64,000 bases of DNA, taken from positions 216,001 to 280,000 of the forward strand of contig CAXHUL010000547.1 in the NCBI GenBank assembly GCA_964019695.1, written 5' to 3'. A program made the translations under genes and the position numbers. Positions 44,440 through 56,562 of the stretch are shown one piece after another. This stretch comes from Loripinus fragilis (taxonomy: Eukaryota; Mollusca; Bivalvia; Lucinida; Lucinidae). Within the stretch, counting starts at the first letter, position 1, and each line of letters begins with the position of its first letter. The notes below the pieces were generated by a model that was given only the letters and a program-made list of their open reading frames with translations, did no database searches and was not told the origin of the DNA.

Positions 44440-44975
44440 CTCTATGATGGTTCCTACTTAAAGACTTATCTATTGTTGGGATGGTAGGGGCCTGATGCTT
44501 TGGCTGTTTGTCAGGACCACCGGGGTTTACCTGTTGGATTTCTTTTGCTCCGGTATTCAGTTTTATTTACTGTGGAGTCCTTATCTTTGCCTTATCTCCT
44601 TGTTATATCTTGATTTATATGTTTTAGGAGATGATGCATTGATAAGTTAAGGGTCTTTCATGCAAACCAAATATCTATGTGTCTTGATCCACATCTGAAT
44701 TAAGGGTGAAGTTGGCGCCGTTAAACGAGTTTAAGCCCTCCAGTAAAATATTTTACTGACCGTTCCAAGGCGGTACTTCTTTTGTGGATCTTTTATGTTT
44801 TTTTTTTCTGTCTTGTGCTCGCTATGTCTTTATGCGCGTCTGTTTTGGAAAGGGCTGACCTCTTTGCTCTGGTTTGTGGTATCTAATTGTGAATTTGTCA
44901 CTTTCCCATTGTTATCCTGGGTCAGGTGTGGTACTTGATTTTATCGATTCCTGATCTTTGCACCCTACTTACTTT
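44440..44975 (+). repeat. Repeat family A, copy 7
   Basis: GGTTCCTACTTAAAGACTTA to TTTGCACCCTACTTACTTTG. It includes the central GTCTTGATCCACATCTGAAT and the CTGACCGTTCCAAGGCGGTA block. Short deletion near 44843. Confidence 0.85.
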
Positions 44976-44979
44976 GTAA

Positions 44980-45645
44980 AGAAAAATGACGTCATCTAAA
45001 TCTGTATGACTGCAGCTCTCCTGGTTCCTTGTGATTGAGTTTGTAGCTGGTATGGCTGCTGCTTGACTTATTGCTCTCACTCGATGCTATAAGCATGAGT
45101 AATACAAATGTAATGCCATCGCCCTGAACTCCTGCCATTATCAAGGGCTATAGGTTGAAATGTTATCTCTAAAGAAGATCTTAAAGGAAACAATGAAGTC
45201 GATAGTTAGTCGGGCTGTATATATACCAATCGGGTCAATCTTACTCAAATCGTGATTATCCCTAATTATGATCGTGAAAGACATCTTGACCACAATCGTA
45301 TTCGGTCACAAAAGAGTGTATCGGTTCGAGAGGAATGCATGAGAACGTATACGCGCGTGCCCGGGAACCCGGAACGTGATGCTCGTATCAGATTGGCACT
45401 GAATTGTGGACTCGATCAGGACAATCCTGTTCGTATCTAAATGAGATACCAGGAAATTGACCAATCGTGAGCATATCGTATTCAATGGCAACAAATCCTG
45501 TCCGTACGTATCGACCTGCATCACTTCGTACCAGTATCAAGGCGAAATCCCACGACCATCTACGAATGGCCAATCGTGGTGTTCGTAACCGATCGCACGA
45601 CAGTGGGAAGGCCGCCTTAGCAAATTACACGACCAGCAGTTGTTC
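44980..45645. other. CpG-rich island-like stretch (45240-45610), no gene assigned
   Basis: 45240-45610 is rich in CGTATC, ATCGT and CGACC words, in contrast to the AT-rich surroundings. It contains overlapping ORFs of 60-72 codons on both strands without domains. It ends in GCACGACAGTGGGAAGGCCG. It may be a decayed element or an unmethylated CpG segment. Confidence 0.35.
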
Positions 45646-45659
45646 ACTATAATAACCGT

Positions 45660-45705
45660 GTAAGTCTGTCTGTCTGTCTGTCCGTCTGTCCATCCGTCCA
45701 TTACC
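45660..45705. repeat. GTCT-type simple repeat
   Basis: AGTCTGTCTGTCTGTCTGTC followed by degenerate CCGTCTGTCCATCCGTCC. Confidence 0.8.
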
Positions 45706-48603
45706 AGCTAGTGAAAAAACTCACAATGCTTGAAGCACACGCTATATTTTGATCACATTTTACATGTCAACATTGTCTAACCACCGGCATGTGTAACAGC
45801 CATTTTAATGGACTAGGCTTTGCTGAGCATCAGACTGACCGGTCGTGGCCTGTTAGTTAAAATGCTCATAACTCTTGAACCATTTGGAATTAAAAACTTA
45901 GAAAACTGCCGGAAAACAAAAAGTATATGTTAGATTGAAAACAAATGTACATCACAGTACATTTTAATCAATAACAATTATTTATTCAAAGATTTTTTTC
46001 ACACAACTCGCAGATGGGCACTATAACCACTGTGTGAGTCCGTTTGCTCGTCTAATTTGTGTTTCACATATTCCGTCTGGTACCTAACAGTGATTATTTT
46101 ACTTCCACCATGGGCCGTGCACATTACAGGCAGTTGATTACACATGCAATTTGACTGAATTCGGTTCCGCGGTTTAGGAGCATAACACATATTAGTTGGC
46201 AATCCGAATCGAAAAAAGATGCATATTTTTGGTTTTGTTGGCATTTTTGAGTACATTTGTAAGACCACTTTTAACATAATATTTAGCATGTGTACAAAGC
46301 CATAGGGGTGGATGCCAAGTCTGAATTTGCATATGAAGGCCAGAAATTAGGTCAAAGGTCATTGAGTGCAAAAATGAGAAAATATGTACTACTGTAAAAC
46401 AACTTTATCTTTTTAGATGTAAACATATTCTATTTCAAGCCAAATTTTGTATGCTTATAGTTTTAAGTCTAAAAACATTGAGAAAATGTTATTATAACTA
46501 AATGTTCATATGTCGACTTTAAAATGGGGTCAAAGGTCATCAAGTGCAATAATCGGAGCATTTTTACAAACTGTGTTTTTTTTTTCTCTGGTCCAACAAC
46601 AAAATGCTTTTTAAACTCTAAAAAGGGTAGAAGTCTTTCAAAAGGCTCTAATCAAAATGTTTATTATTAAAGAAACCCCTTTGGAAGCTTCCTTTTATGG
46701 ATTTTACAAAGGCAAACATCGTAAGTTTTGTGCAATTCTGATGAAAATTCTCCCTCAATTGGACTAAACTGAGATATATGGGTTCCTTTGAGAGTTTGCT
46801 GCACCTCTCAGAAAGTAAAACTATTTTCAGTTTGGGACATGTCTTAGGGTCTTAGAAACCCATAATTTAATTACTTTTCTGTGGTCATTTTTCTATAAAT
46901 CACCTGTAATCAACGTTAGCCTACTGGCATTGAAAATAACAGTACACACAGTACACGGCTAATGTTGATTTATTTTAATATTATTAGTGAAACAGTTTAA
47001 GCATAAAATGTTTAAACTAGACATAAAAATCAATTGCATACATCTCTGCTATGTATTTCTGCTCGTCAGCGATACGTATGTCACATTTTATACTAAATTG
47101 CAGATAATGACTTTACAAAGTACATGTATTAGAATAAACCATGATACATGACCTTAAATATACGTTATATTGCTCTATATTCTATTTGAAAATGTTCATT
47201 TTCATATATTTGAAGTTGTTTATAACTTTTAACTTGCAATGAAGTGAAATCAGGTAAATATTTAAATATGCTAATTAGTATGCAATTTTAACTGGCTCCA
47301 GCATGTAACGCAAAGCTGCTTACAGATTTATTTTTCTATTATTTACATTGCATTTGAATTGGCAAAATATCTTTCAATATGAAATCAAATTATGACTATA
47401 TTAACAATAATGGATCTTAAATTGCTGCACATATATTAATAAGGTAACGTAGGTAACAAAAGGCGCCTTACATAAATGGATAAAGGTAGTAAATTGTTGT
47501 TAGGCTTATATAAAATATGGGTCTGCTCTCCACAACTCGCTTACATATACTACACTCATTCTATTCTATATAAGACTTAATTTAAAAGTGTGCTATGGGT
47601 TGGTCTGCAATATGTGAATGTGGCATTTCCTGGTCTTACTCAATTACTTTTTTGTAATTTAATTGGTTCTTTTACATTTGCAGTTTTCAGATTTCTACCA
47701 ATGGTACATAACGATAAACATGCAATCTACATCATGATTTAAATATTGACTTAATATCAATAATTTACTTATAATAGCATAGCAATATTTCGTACATCTA
47801 GTGGCAAGGCAGGAATTAAGGCAGGGGTAGTGCTGAGTGTCTATAGCAGGTATAGGTTTTTTGAAGATTGCAAATATAACATCGTCGTACAGAACCAGCA
47901 TGGTTTATGTCCAAATATAGGATGTTACATACATACATACTAGTATTAAAGATTTACCTTGTATGCTGAATTATTTTAATTCTCACTTTTAACAGTTGAA
48001 AATTACTATATAAAAATTAATTTATCATCTGTCCCCATAAAAATCTTCTTTGTTTTGTTGAACTAGATTTCATATCATATTGTAATGATGATTATCTTAT
48101 TATATACTGCAGCAATTCTGATAGAAACTCTTCTGCTTGTTAATTATGTTAGACTAAGGTTGATTGAGGTAAGGTTACCTGAGCCATGTAGCAGTCTTGT
48201 AAAACATCTGAACATATTTCATGGTAACATAAACAACAAATCATTCAAACGTTAGCGATGCTTTATTTTAAAGATCAGTTAACTATTTTATTCTTAAGCA
48301 CAAAACAAAAACATGACTCCCAAAATTCACTAGTATGGTTTGCATCTCCAAAACTCACAGATTAAACTGAATGTTGAACAAGTAGTGTCACACGCAGCTG
48401 ATTTCTCTGCTTTTCTTACTCACAAGGTAGTTTGTTTTTAGTTTTGTTTATGCAGTATTTCATTTTGTTGAGCTATTTGTAACCCTAGTACATGTTTTAT
48501 ATATGTCCTATGAAAAGTGAGTTATGGTCTGTTGGTTGTTTTTAAAAGGTTTACTAAATTAGGCTCATCGTAATAGTCTTAAATATATATGCAAAACCAT
48601 CGA

Positions 48604-48682
48604 AAATGTGAACAACATTGCTGACAACAGCTTGCAGAAAGCAAAATGTGAACAACATTGCTGACAACTGCTTGCAGAAAGC
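48604..48682. repeat. Tandem duplication of ~40 bp
   Basis: AAAATGTGAACAACATTGCT GACAAC-GCTTGCAGAAAGC occurs twice in a row with a single difference. Confidence 0.9.
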
Positions 48683-48845
48683 ATTTTAAGCATAAACTTG
48701 CTCACTCTTGTACCTATATCCTTGTAGATATTTGTGAAGACTAACACTGTTTGAGGACTGTCTTGTATATAGTGAAAGGAAAGTAGTTCAGTTTTATTTC
48801 AAGAGTAATGCCATATTAAAACTACACATTTCGAGTGTGTTACCA

Positions 48846-48890
48846 GATACAAGTGCGATCCAATCTGATATATTGCACTTGTATCTACGA
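48846..48890. repeat. Short hairpin
   Basis: AGATACAAGTGC and GCACTTGTATCT form a perfect 12 bp stem. Confidence 0.7.
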
Positions 48891-49589
48891 GCAGTAGATG
48901 TATACATTTATGTTAGTAACCTACCCTATATGCAATCAATCCCTGTCTTAGCAAATTGTCATGGTTAACAGATAGATTCCAAACTAGAACAGGCGAGTTA
49001 ACTACCTTAGGATCTTATATACATCAAGCAAATTGGAGATATTAAACCAATGGATTATGCTAGTAAATGTACATATTAGTTAACCATTTCAGGACACATT
49101 TACTCTAAATACTAAGAAATGACTCTAAACTGATGGAAAACTATGAACGAAAAGAGATTTTGCATTACTTTGAATCATAATTTTGGAAAGCCAATTGATA
49201 AAAACACTAAAATCTGACGTATATACAAGAATTTGCACTCAGTTGACCTTTGACCTAATTTTGGGACTTTGGGGCATTTCCAGACTTGGCATCCACCTCT
49301 TATCTTCTTAAAATACATCAAGATACACTTTGAGCATGGATACCAAAATGTACTCAAAAATGCCAACAGATTTTTTTTCAGGCTCTGGATGGCCAACTAT
49401 ATGGACAAATAGACAGACATACACACTTTTTACCAAGGTGACACGAATCGTGAAGGGACCACAAATAATGTGTACATACACACCATACTGTTTAGGCAAG
49501 TAACTGAAAACTGTGCAGGATTTATGTAGGGAACTACTAGACAGTGTTACATACTAAACATATAAGCTGAAAGTCTCATGTTTTTTTCA

Positions 49590-49985
49590 TTACAAGTCTA
49601 TGGGAAAGCTTGATCCCCGGGACAGGGCCAGTTTGCACCCCTCGGACTTGAGTGGCTTCATTTATAAAGAGGGTCACCAGACATTGCTACATTATTAATA
49701 TAAAAGCTTTGGGCCGTATAGTTTCATAGAATATAAGTGTACGGAGCTAAATAATGCCATGGCAACCACAGTTCATTATTCAATCAGCCAATGTAAAGCA
49801 TCTTCGGGCAAATGAAAAAGACGCAGTCTTTTTCGTTTTATTTGCTTGAAGATGCTTTACATGAAATTTTGATAAAATTGGCCCCATATACATTATACTA
49901 CTTTGACAGTGTGGACGGACGACGACGCTGCACCATTGGCATACTAATGCCTGATCTGGGCTTTCGGATCAGGTGAGCTTATAAA
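49590..49985. repeat. Bivalve-type dispersed repeat with central palindrome
   Basis: ATGTAAAGCATCTTCGGGCA AAT and its complement ATTTGCTTGAAGATGCTTTA CAT pair at 49791-49862. Downstream GTGGACGGACGACGACGC ... GCATACTAATGCCTGATCTG ... TCAGGTGAGC is the kind of repeat tail I associate with clam and mussel genomes. Confidence 0.55.
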
Positions 49986-50329
49986 CAGACAGTTAAAAAG
50001 CGATTTTAGATAGGGAGATAAAATTAATCTTAAACCGTGGAATGAATGCTTTATTCGTCATACAGTTTATGATAACTGACTTCATGTATATTAAAGCCGA
50101 ACATGAAAAAATATATATCAATGCCCTTGCGCATGAGCATTACTAGTCTCACAGGCATTTTAGTGGGCCCCTAAGTGCTTTCGGTAGCGAGTCAGACTGT
50201 CTTACTACATATCCTGGGGTCGAGAGGGTCCCATATTTTCCTGCAGATTGATCATGAAATAATTTCTAAGGTCATTCTCACCCCTTCCGCTGCTCAGTTA
50301 CAAACTTTTAAAAATATGACATTTTTCAA

Positions 50330-51445
50330 AAAGTCAAAATACGATATTCGGCTGATTTCGAATGTCAAAATAGGATTTTGAATGTCAAAGTACGATATTC
50401 GGCCTCAGTTAGAATGCCAAATATGATTTTGAATGTTCGGCTCGTTTTCGATTTTCAAAATAGGATTTTGGATGTCGAAATGCGACTTCGGCCCAATTTC
50501 GAATGCCAAAATAGGATTTTGAATGTCAAAATACGATACTCGGCAGCAGTTCGAATGACAAAGTAGTTTTGAATGTCAAAATATGATATATTCGGCACGA
50601 TTTCACATGCAAAAATAGGATTTTGAATGTCAGAATACCATATTCCGCCCCGGTTCAAATGTCAAAATAGGATTTTGAATGTCAAAATGCGATATTCTGC
50701 CCGATTTTGAATTACAGAATAGGATTTTGAGCGTAAAAATATGATATTCGGCCTCAATTCGAATGTCAAAATAGGATATTGAATGTCAAAATACGATATT
50801 CGGCCCCTTTTTGAATGTCAAAATTTGATTTTTATGTCAAAATACGATATTCGGCCCTATTTTGAATGTCAAAATAGAAGTTTGCATGTAAAAATATGAT
50901 ATTCGGCCTCAATTTGAAGGCCAAAATACGATATTCTGCCCCAGTTCGAATTACAAAATAGGATTTTGAATGTCAAAATACGATATTCGCCCCGATTTTG
51001 AATGTCAAAATATATCATTCGGCCCAGGTCCAAGGTCAAAATAGGATTTGGAATGTCAAAATACGATATTCCGCCCGATTTCAAATTTGGAAATAGGATT
51101 TTGAATGTCAAATTACGATATTCGGCCCAAGTTCGAATGTCAAAAAAGGATTTCGAATGCTAAAATAAGATATTCAGCCTCAATTCGAATGTCAAAATAG
51201 GATTTTGAATGGAATGTCAAAATGCGACATACGGCCCCTTTTCCAATGTCAAAATAGGATTTTGAATGTTGAAATACGATATTCAACCTCAATTCAAATG
51301 TCAAAATAGGATTTTGAAAGCCAACTGCGATACTCGGCCCCAGTTCAAATGTCAAAATATGATTTTTAATGTCAAAATTCGATATTCAGCCCTATTTCGA
51401 ATGTCAAAATAGGATTTTTAATGTCAAAATTCGATATTCGGCCCC
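50330..51445 (+). repeat. Minisatellite array 1: ~53 bp compound unit, about 20 copies
   Basis: The unit alternates two related halves, GAATGTCAAAATAGGATTTT and GAATGTCAAAATACGATATT, followed by CGGCCC and a variable 8-12 bp linker (AGTTC, GATTTC, CAATTC). Copies differ by point changes and small deletions. The minus-strand ORFs reading YFDIQNPILTF-like peptides are translations of this array. Confidence 0.9.
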
Positions 51446-51519
51446 ATAGTGCTGCAGCAAAGCAGTAAAAAGTGAGCTAGTTTTCGAGATGGTGGTCCCC
51501 ACAGGGTAACAAGCAGCAA

Positions 51520-52615
51520 CATACATCAAATTAAAGCTAAGAGTCTCCCAAATTAAAAAATGCATGATGCCACCCCAGTATGTCGGGGCGTAAAATATTA
51601 CGAGCCATTAAAAAAGGGCACCCATACAAATAAATAACTTTACTGATCAAACTTAATTTAAACCAGAGATCAAAGACATTGCTAAAGTTGGTATAATATG
51701 AACACTAAATTATACATGAGGGTGCTAAAAATACTTTGCATCATAAATGAGATGTAAACAAGTCCAAATACACTGACGGTGAAAGGTCATTAGGTACATT
51801 AGTCACGAAAACCCACGATTTTCTTGAATTCTTTTTGACAAATGATCCTCCTTAGGTATAAATGTATTGAAAACAAGTTTAAATATTATCAATGACATCT
51901 GGGAAGCAAACAGTGCATAATGTCACTACCATTTCTTGGGGCGAAAAAATTTATGGCCCACCAAAAAGGGTATCCATACAAGTAATAACTTTACTGATAA
52001 AAATCAATGTAAAACAATGATCAAAAACATTGCTAAAGTTTGCATTATATGAACACTAAATGATACATAAGGGTCCTAAACTATTATTAATCATATGTAA
52101 GGTTTATATAAGTCCAAATACACTGATGCCGAAAGGTCATTAAGTACATTAGTCACGAAAACCCATGATTTTCTAGAATTATTTTTGACAAATGATCCTC
52201 CTTAGGTATAAATGCATTGAATGCAAGTTAAAATGTTAACAACTGACATCTGCGAAGCAAAATGTGCATGGTGCCTCTTCCATATGTAGGGTCAAAAAGG
52301 TTTACGGCCTTTCAAAGAAGGGTATCCATAAAATTAAATGACTTTATTGATAAAATCCATTTAAACCAATGATCAAAACTATGGTTCAAGTTTGTATAAT
52401 ATGAACGCTAAATGACAAATTAGGGTGCTAAAATATTTTCAGTATATTATGGGGTGCAAATAAATCCAAATACACTGATTGGGAAAGGTTATTAAGTACA
52501 TTTTGTCACAAAAACTCATGATTTTGTAGACTTCTTTTAGTCAAATGATCTCTTTAAGTACAGATGTATTGGAAACAAGTTCAAATGTTATCAAATGCCA
52601 TTTAGGAAGCTCCTA
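51520..52615. repeat. Tandem repeat, ~350 bp unit, about 3.1 copies
   Basis: Units begin near 51628, 51978 and 52329 with AATAACTTTACTGAT-AA, after a partial unit. All share TATGAACACTAAAT, TCCAAATACACTGA, GGTCATTA-GTACATT-GTCAC, ACAAATGATCCTCCTTAGGT, and GGGTATCCATA. Moderately diverged. Confidence 0.85.
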
Positions 52616-52830
52616 CTCAAAATAAAAACATGCAAAATGAATAGATGATACATTTACGGTTCATTCATTTAGCAAAATCCTTATCAGATTTTATTAATGT
52701 AATATGTGGGAAGATTTTTGTCAAGGACATTGACGGAAACATTCCAAATTTTTGCATAAAGTATGTCAACGTGTGTCAGGCAAGTATTATACTATTTCTT
52801 TTTTGTTAAGAGATAAGTATAATACGAAAG

Positions 52831-52905
52831 AGGGTAAAGATCAGGAATCGATACAATCAAGCACCACACCTGGCCCAGGATACCAATGGAAAGTGACATC
52901 ACATT
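52831..52905 (-). repeat. Repeat family A, copy 8 (3'-terminal fragment)
   Basis: GTAAAGATCAGGAATCGATA, CAAGCACCACACCTGGCCCA and ACCAATGGAAAGTGACATCA match the 3' end of the family on the minus strand. Confidence 0.75.
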
Positions 52906-53352
52906 CATTGACCATGAAAGTTCATCAAGTCCATCGTCCACAAAAACACATGGCATACATGAATATTATACTTTATGAATGTCAGACGTTTGTCAACAAT
53001 TTACAGTGACATACTCAGCTATTATATTTGACATTCGAATGACTAGTTCCAATAAAACGAGCCAAAGATTGTGTGTCATGGCGTAACACACTCACTGATT
53101 GATCACATTCAGCGTCCGATACGGCAACATCTTCACAAGACAAAATAGAGGAAATATTCAGACAATTTTCCTTCCTGTGGCACTGCTACATTGCACACAC
53201 AAGGTTGTACAAAGCTGTTCATTTACGAAAGAAGAAAATACACACAATGGAAAAAATTACATAATAAATCATTCCACAACTTGTGTGGTGTAGCAGACTG
53301 ACTCATCACTAGGGGCCTCAATGCCATTCTGCCATGTGTTTCCTCATAGGAT

Positions 53353-53598
53353 TCATATCCAAACACAGCAGTTGCAAGACAATCCACAATTCTTCAAGAT
53401 AAGTACATGTAACTGATAACAACAACTCATAACATGCATTGTTAAGCTGCTATCTGTTTGGTGGTAGCATTTAGGAAGTACTTTCTTCACCACTTTCTCA
53501 CATCTGATTTCATAAAGTGACTTGCATTGCTTTTTACCATACAGTAATAAATTTAGTGCAGTCTCACTTAGTTGATGAAAGATTTTGGCATTCTGCAC
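53353..53598 (-). other. Unassigned minus-strand ORF fragment
   Basis: The translation shows QNAKIFHQLSETALNLLLYG and KSLYEIRCEKVVKKVLPKCY, a plausible helical coding segment. No family motif is recognised and there is no start context or exon border. It lies on the same strand as 54865-55173 and 55416-55682, so the three may be pieces of one degenerate mobile-element protein. Confidence 0.25.
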
Positions 53599-53779
53599 AT
53601 CACTTTATGTGCTAACTTCTTTTCTGTTCCAAAAAAGGCATTGCAAGTTTACAGCCAGTCAGACGATAAAAAAAACATCAATATATTCTGTTGTTCTTAG
53701 GTCTTGTGAAAGAGCTCATGCACAGCATCGTAAAAACGAATATCTAACTCGCAAAAATATTTGGCCTGAGATGCAACAG

Positions 53780-54130
53780 GAAAACCAAAAGGTAAGTGAG
53801 TATGACCAGGAAATGCGACAACCACATTCAACAGACCAACCCATGGCAGGACCAGGAAGATCCAAAGAACGCTAGCGACACAAAAACAGACCACACCAAA
53901 GCAGCCAGTTCTCTCTTCCACAGCGAGATGATTGCAAAACTAGAAAAGACAAAAAGCTACTGAAAAACAAAACAAGCATCTAACAATAACCCCCAGAAAC
54001 AATGGGAGCAACAACAAACAATTGAATAAACAAAAGCAGAACAACTGCCTTAGAATAGACACAAGACGAAGCCATTGGGGACTTCAATAAATTTTACTGA
54101 CCAAATCTTCAACCTAGATTCTGCTGTTTT
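53780..54130 (+). repeat. Repeat family C, copy 4
   Basis: GTAAGTGAGTATGACCAGGA, ACCAAAGCAGCCAGTTCTC, GAGATGATTGCAAAACTAGA, GGGAGCAACAACAAACAATT, AACTGCCTTAGAATAG and ATTTTACTGACCAAAT follow copy 1 closely. Confidence 0.7.
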
Positions 54131-54864
54131 AAAAACACAAAGCTCGCATAGAGGCTTCCTAATTTATGTTATGTATCATCAAAGGTTAACAACCAAGTCA
54201 GTTAACAAATACTGTGTAATCATCTGTACTGTTTACAATGATCTTACTGGCACCATTTTATAAAGCAACCGCTGCATGGAGGACCATTAATTTTGTGTGT
54301 CTGATTCTTCCCAGTTTGATTGCAGGGGTACATCTTCTGTGTTATGCTTTGTAATAGCAAAGGCTTAATCTTTCAGTCCACCACTGAGGTATGCGGTGTC
54401 CCTCTATTCAGTACTTCATCAGCATTTTCTATATCATGTGTATATACATGTGCTACAATTCGCTTGCTTAAATTCTTCATTCTTTTGGTATAGGGATTTC
54501 AGCTTGGATGTAAATTTTATGGGATGCATTTGTATCGCCAATTTAAAGCTGTCTGAAGTTTGAGGCTGTTCTAGTTGTACTTTAAATTTGAGTAAAAAAA
54601 ATAATGCAGACTGTAATGAAACACATTTTGTTATCCTGTTAACTTTCTAGCTTGTGCATGTAGTCGAAAAATGTACGTGCAATCATTGGTCAGTCAATCT
54701 TGAACATACTAACAGGAATATGTGCTTGTTCAAGAGTTAATTGCAAAGAGCATTAAATACATTACTTCTCCATTGATTGTTACACTGTTGAATTGGATGC
54801 AGACTTCTTTTGCATCTATGTCAATACTTTAATGGCAGACTTGGGAAGTGGGCCATAGTATCTT

Positions 54865-55173
54865 TTAGTGGCATGTTGTTTTCTGATGTAGTATCAAATG
54901 CTTCTTCATGAAGTTTATTGATACTTGGCTGTCTTTGTCTAAGGCTTTTAGTAGACTTTCCTTGATAGAAGATGTTGTCACTACACCAGACGCAAAGTTC
55001 AAGGGATGATCAGATGGATTGTCATCGTCGAAGGGATCTATGAATATTCCTTCAAACATATGAGTCATTCTTTTCACATCATTATCAAACCGCTTCCACA
55101 TTGCATGTGTGTCTGAATGATAAATACTTACTCCTTTCTTGTGTCTTTTTCTGACATCTAAACACATTATCAT
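54865..55173 (-). pseudogene. Fragment resembling a protein found in invertebrate repeat-encoded ORFs
   Basis: 102 codons. FDNDVKRMTHMFEGIFIDPF, then HPLNFASGVVTTSSIKESLL and NFMKKHL. The pattern (D-V ... D-P-F ... L-x-x-x-S-G-x-V ... L-L-x-A ... F) is one I recall from multi-copy uncharacterised proteins near invertebrate transposons, but I cannot name the family. There is no flanking exon structure. It may be a remnant of a mobile element with 55416-55682 upstream. Confidence 0.3.
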
Positions 55174-55415
55174 GAACTACTAAAGAGAACTTGGCTGTAA
55201 CAGGTCTTTAAAGAAACCACCTTGCTTAGGAGTTTCCCTTTAGGGTCAGTCCTTTTATTCTACATGTTCTTGTAATTTTGAAACAAACACACAGTTATGT
55301 AATTGCTGATTGAAGTCATTTGTTATTTCATTGTTTCAATAAAAAAGAGTCATACAATATTTCGAATTATAACCAGTTTGTAACAAACATCAGCGAGATA
55401 TTTGTGCATTTTTAG

Positions 55416-55682
55416 CTACAAAGCCCAAGCCTGTTTCAATGGGAGCATGACTAGGGTGGGGAAATCATCCCAACAACTAGATTGTAGAAGAGGTAGATCT
55501 TCCGTCTTGCAATGTCTTCTATCAGAATAACAGGATATTTTAGAATTTTTATCATTCCACCATTTGAACTGGACAGGACAGTTCATACTTTGTCTACAAG
55601 TTTGAATGCTGGGAACACCCTGACAGTATTTTCCTGCTAAAATATGTTGCACTGTCTTAAAGTCTGATATTAATAATAACAT
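55416..55682 (-). other. Unassigned minus-strand ORF
   Basis: 88 codons with seven cysteines (KYCQGVPSIQTCRQSMNC, then SCYSDRRHC and SSC). No known cysteine spacing is recognised. It lies upstream of 54865-55173 on the same strand. Confidence 0.2.
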
Positions 55683-55699
55683 TGTATTTACAGTTATAC

Positions 55700-56375
55700 A
55701 AAGCTCTAGTAGAATGTTTGTTTCATTAAGATAACCATCTTCTTGAAGGTGGTGAATTCAATTACTGGGTTGTAAGTCATTTAATTTAATAATAATTGTT
55801 GGTCGACAATTTAAATAATGAAAAACCCAATACAGAAAAACCAATACAAAACGGTCAGAATAATTTAATAGCAAAACAAAATCGATCAATCAATCAATCA
55901 ATTAATCAGTCAAAATCTATCATATTTTCCTTCTTTAATTTTTGTTGACTCATTTGCACTAAATCAGTATTATGTTTTATGGAAAGCTTGTTAAAATCCT
56001 GATTAAAATGTGTTGCCTTTTCACAACTAAGTTTCCGTATTCTTTTTATTTCTAGTGCTGTGTTAAAGTAAATTATAACCTACACTGACAATTATTTACA
56101 AGCCAATTGAATCAAATGTTATGTTTAATGGCTAGTTTTTATTTAGGACATATATTAAGGTAAACAAATCAACAGTATCATCAATATTTTACAATGTCAT
56201 ATGTTTTCGTGACGTTTGCACTTGTTGACCTTTTTCGTGACTGTAGACAGGAAAAGTTTACATGGAACTGATGTTTTATTAATTAATATTATTATTTCTG
56301 TATATCGTTGTATCAAACTGTCCATTATCACGAATATACTGCAGCACAATTGATGCATTTATCAGTAAGGGCTTT
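55700..56375. other. No gene seen; short ATCA simple repeat
   Basis: ATCGATCAATCAATCAATCA at 55881-55905. The rest is AT-rich without ORFs. Confidence 0.5.
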
Positions 56376-56379
56376 AGAC

Positions 56380-56560
56380 TAGGGTATTAGGGGTACCCTC
56401 TGTTGAAGGGCCGTAAAAAATTTCGCCCTCGGTCCTGACAGTGGCATCATGTAATTTTGAACTTCAAAGACTCTGAGCTTTAATTTGATATATGTTGCTG
56501 CTTGTTACCTTGTGCGGACTAGTATGTGTCACAATGTGGAGGGTCTGCTGCAGCACTACC
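56380..56560 (-). repeat. Inverted copy of the array-1 right flank
   Basis: GAGCTTTAATTTGATATATG and TTGCTGCTTGTTACC then CTGCTGCAGCAC are the reverse complement of 51440-51620 (AGCAGCAACATACATCAAAT, GTGCTGCAGCAAAGCAG). Confidence 0.8.
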
Positions 56561-56562
56561 AG

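Larger units (their letters stand above)
46180..49430. mobile_element. ~3.2 kb region bounded by diverged inverted repeats
   Basis: The left block (46190-46380) has GTTGGCATTTTTGAGTACAT, GGTGGATGCCAAGTCTG, and TTAGGTCAAAGGTCA then GAGTGCAAA. The same words occur in the same order on the minus strand from about 49,430 to 49,230. The interior is AT-rich with no coding ORF and repeats AAAGGTCAT-AAGTGCA near 46,537. It is probably an old large DNA element or a repeat pair. Confidence 0.55.

Noticed and set aside
45252..45652. Four overlapping ORFs in the CpG-rich stretch
   Set aside because: Open in several frames because of low stop density in CG-rich DNA; no domain in any of them.
50378..51355. 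Several 60-80 codon ORFs in the minisatellite, some with repeated peptide motifs
   Set aside because: They follow the 53 bp unit and drift in frame; no start or splice context.
50330..51445. CRISPR-like array
   Set aside because: Repeats are diverged and contiguous minisatellite units without distinct spacers, in eukaryotic DNA.
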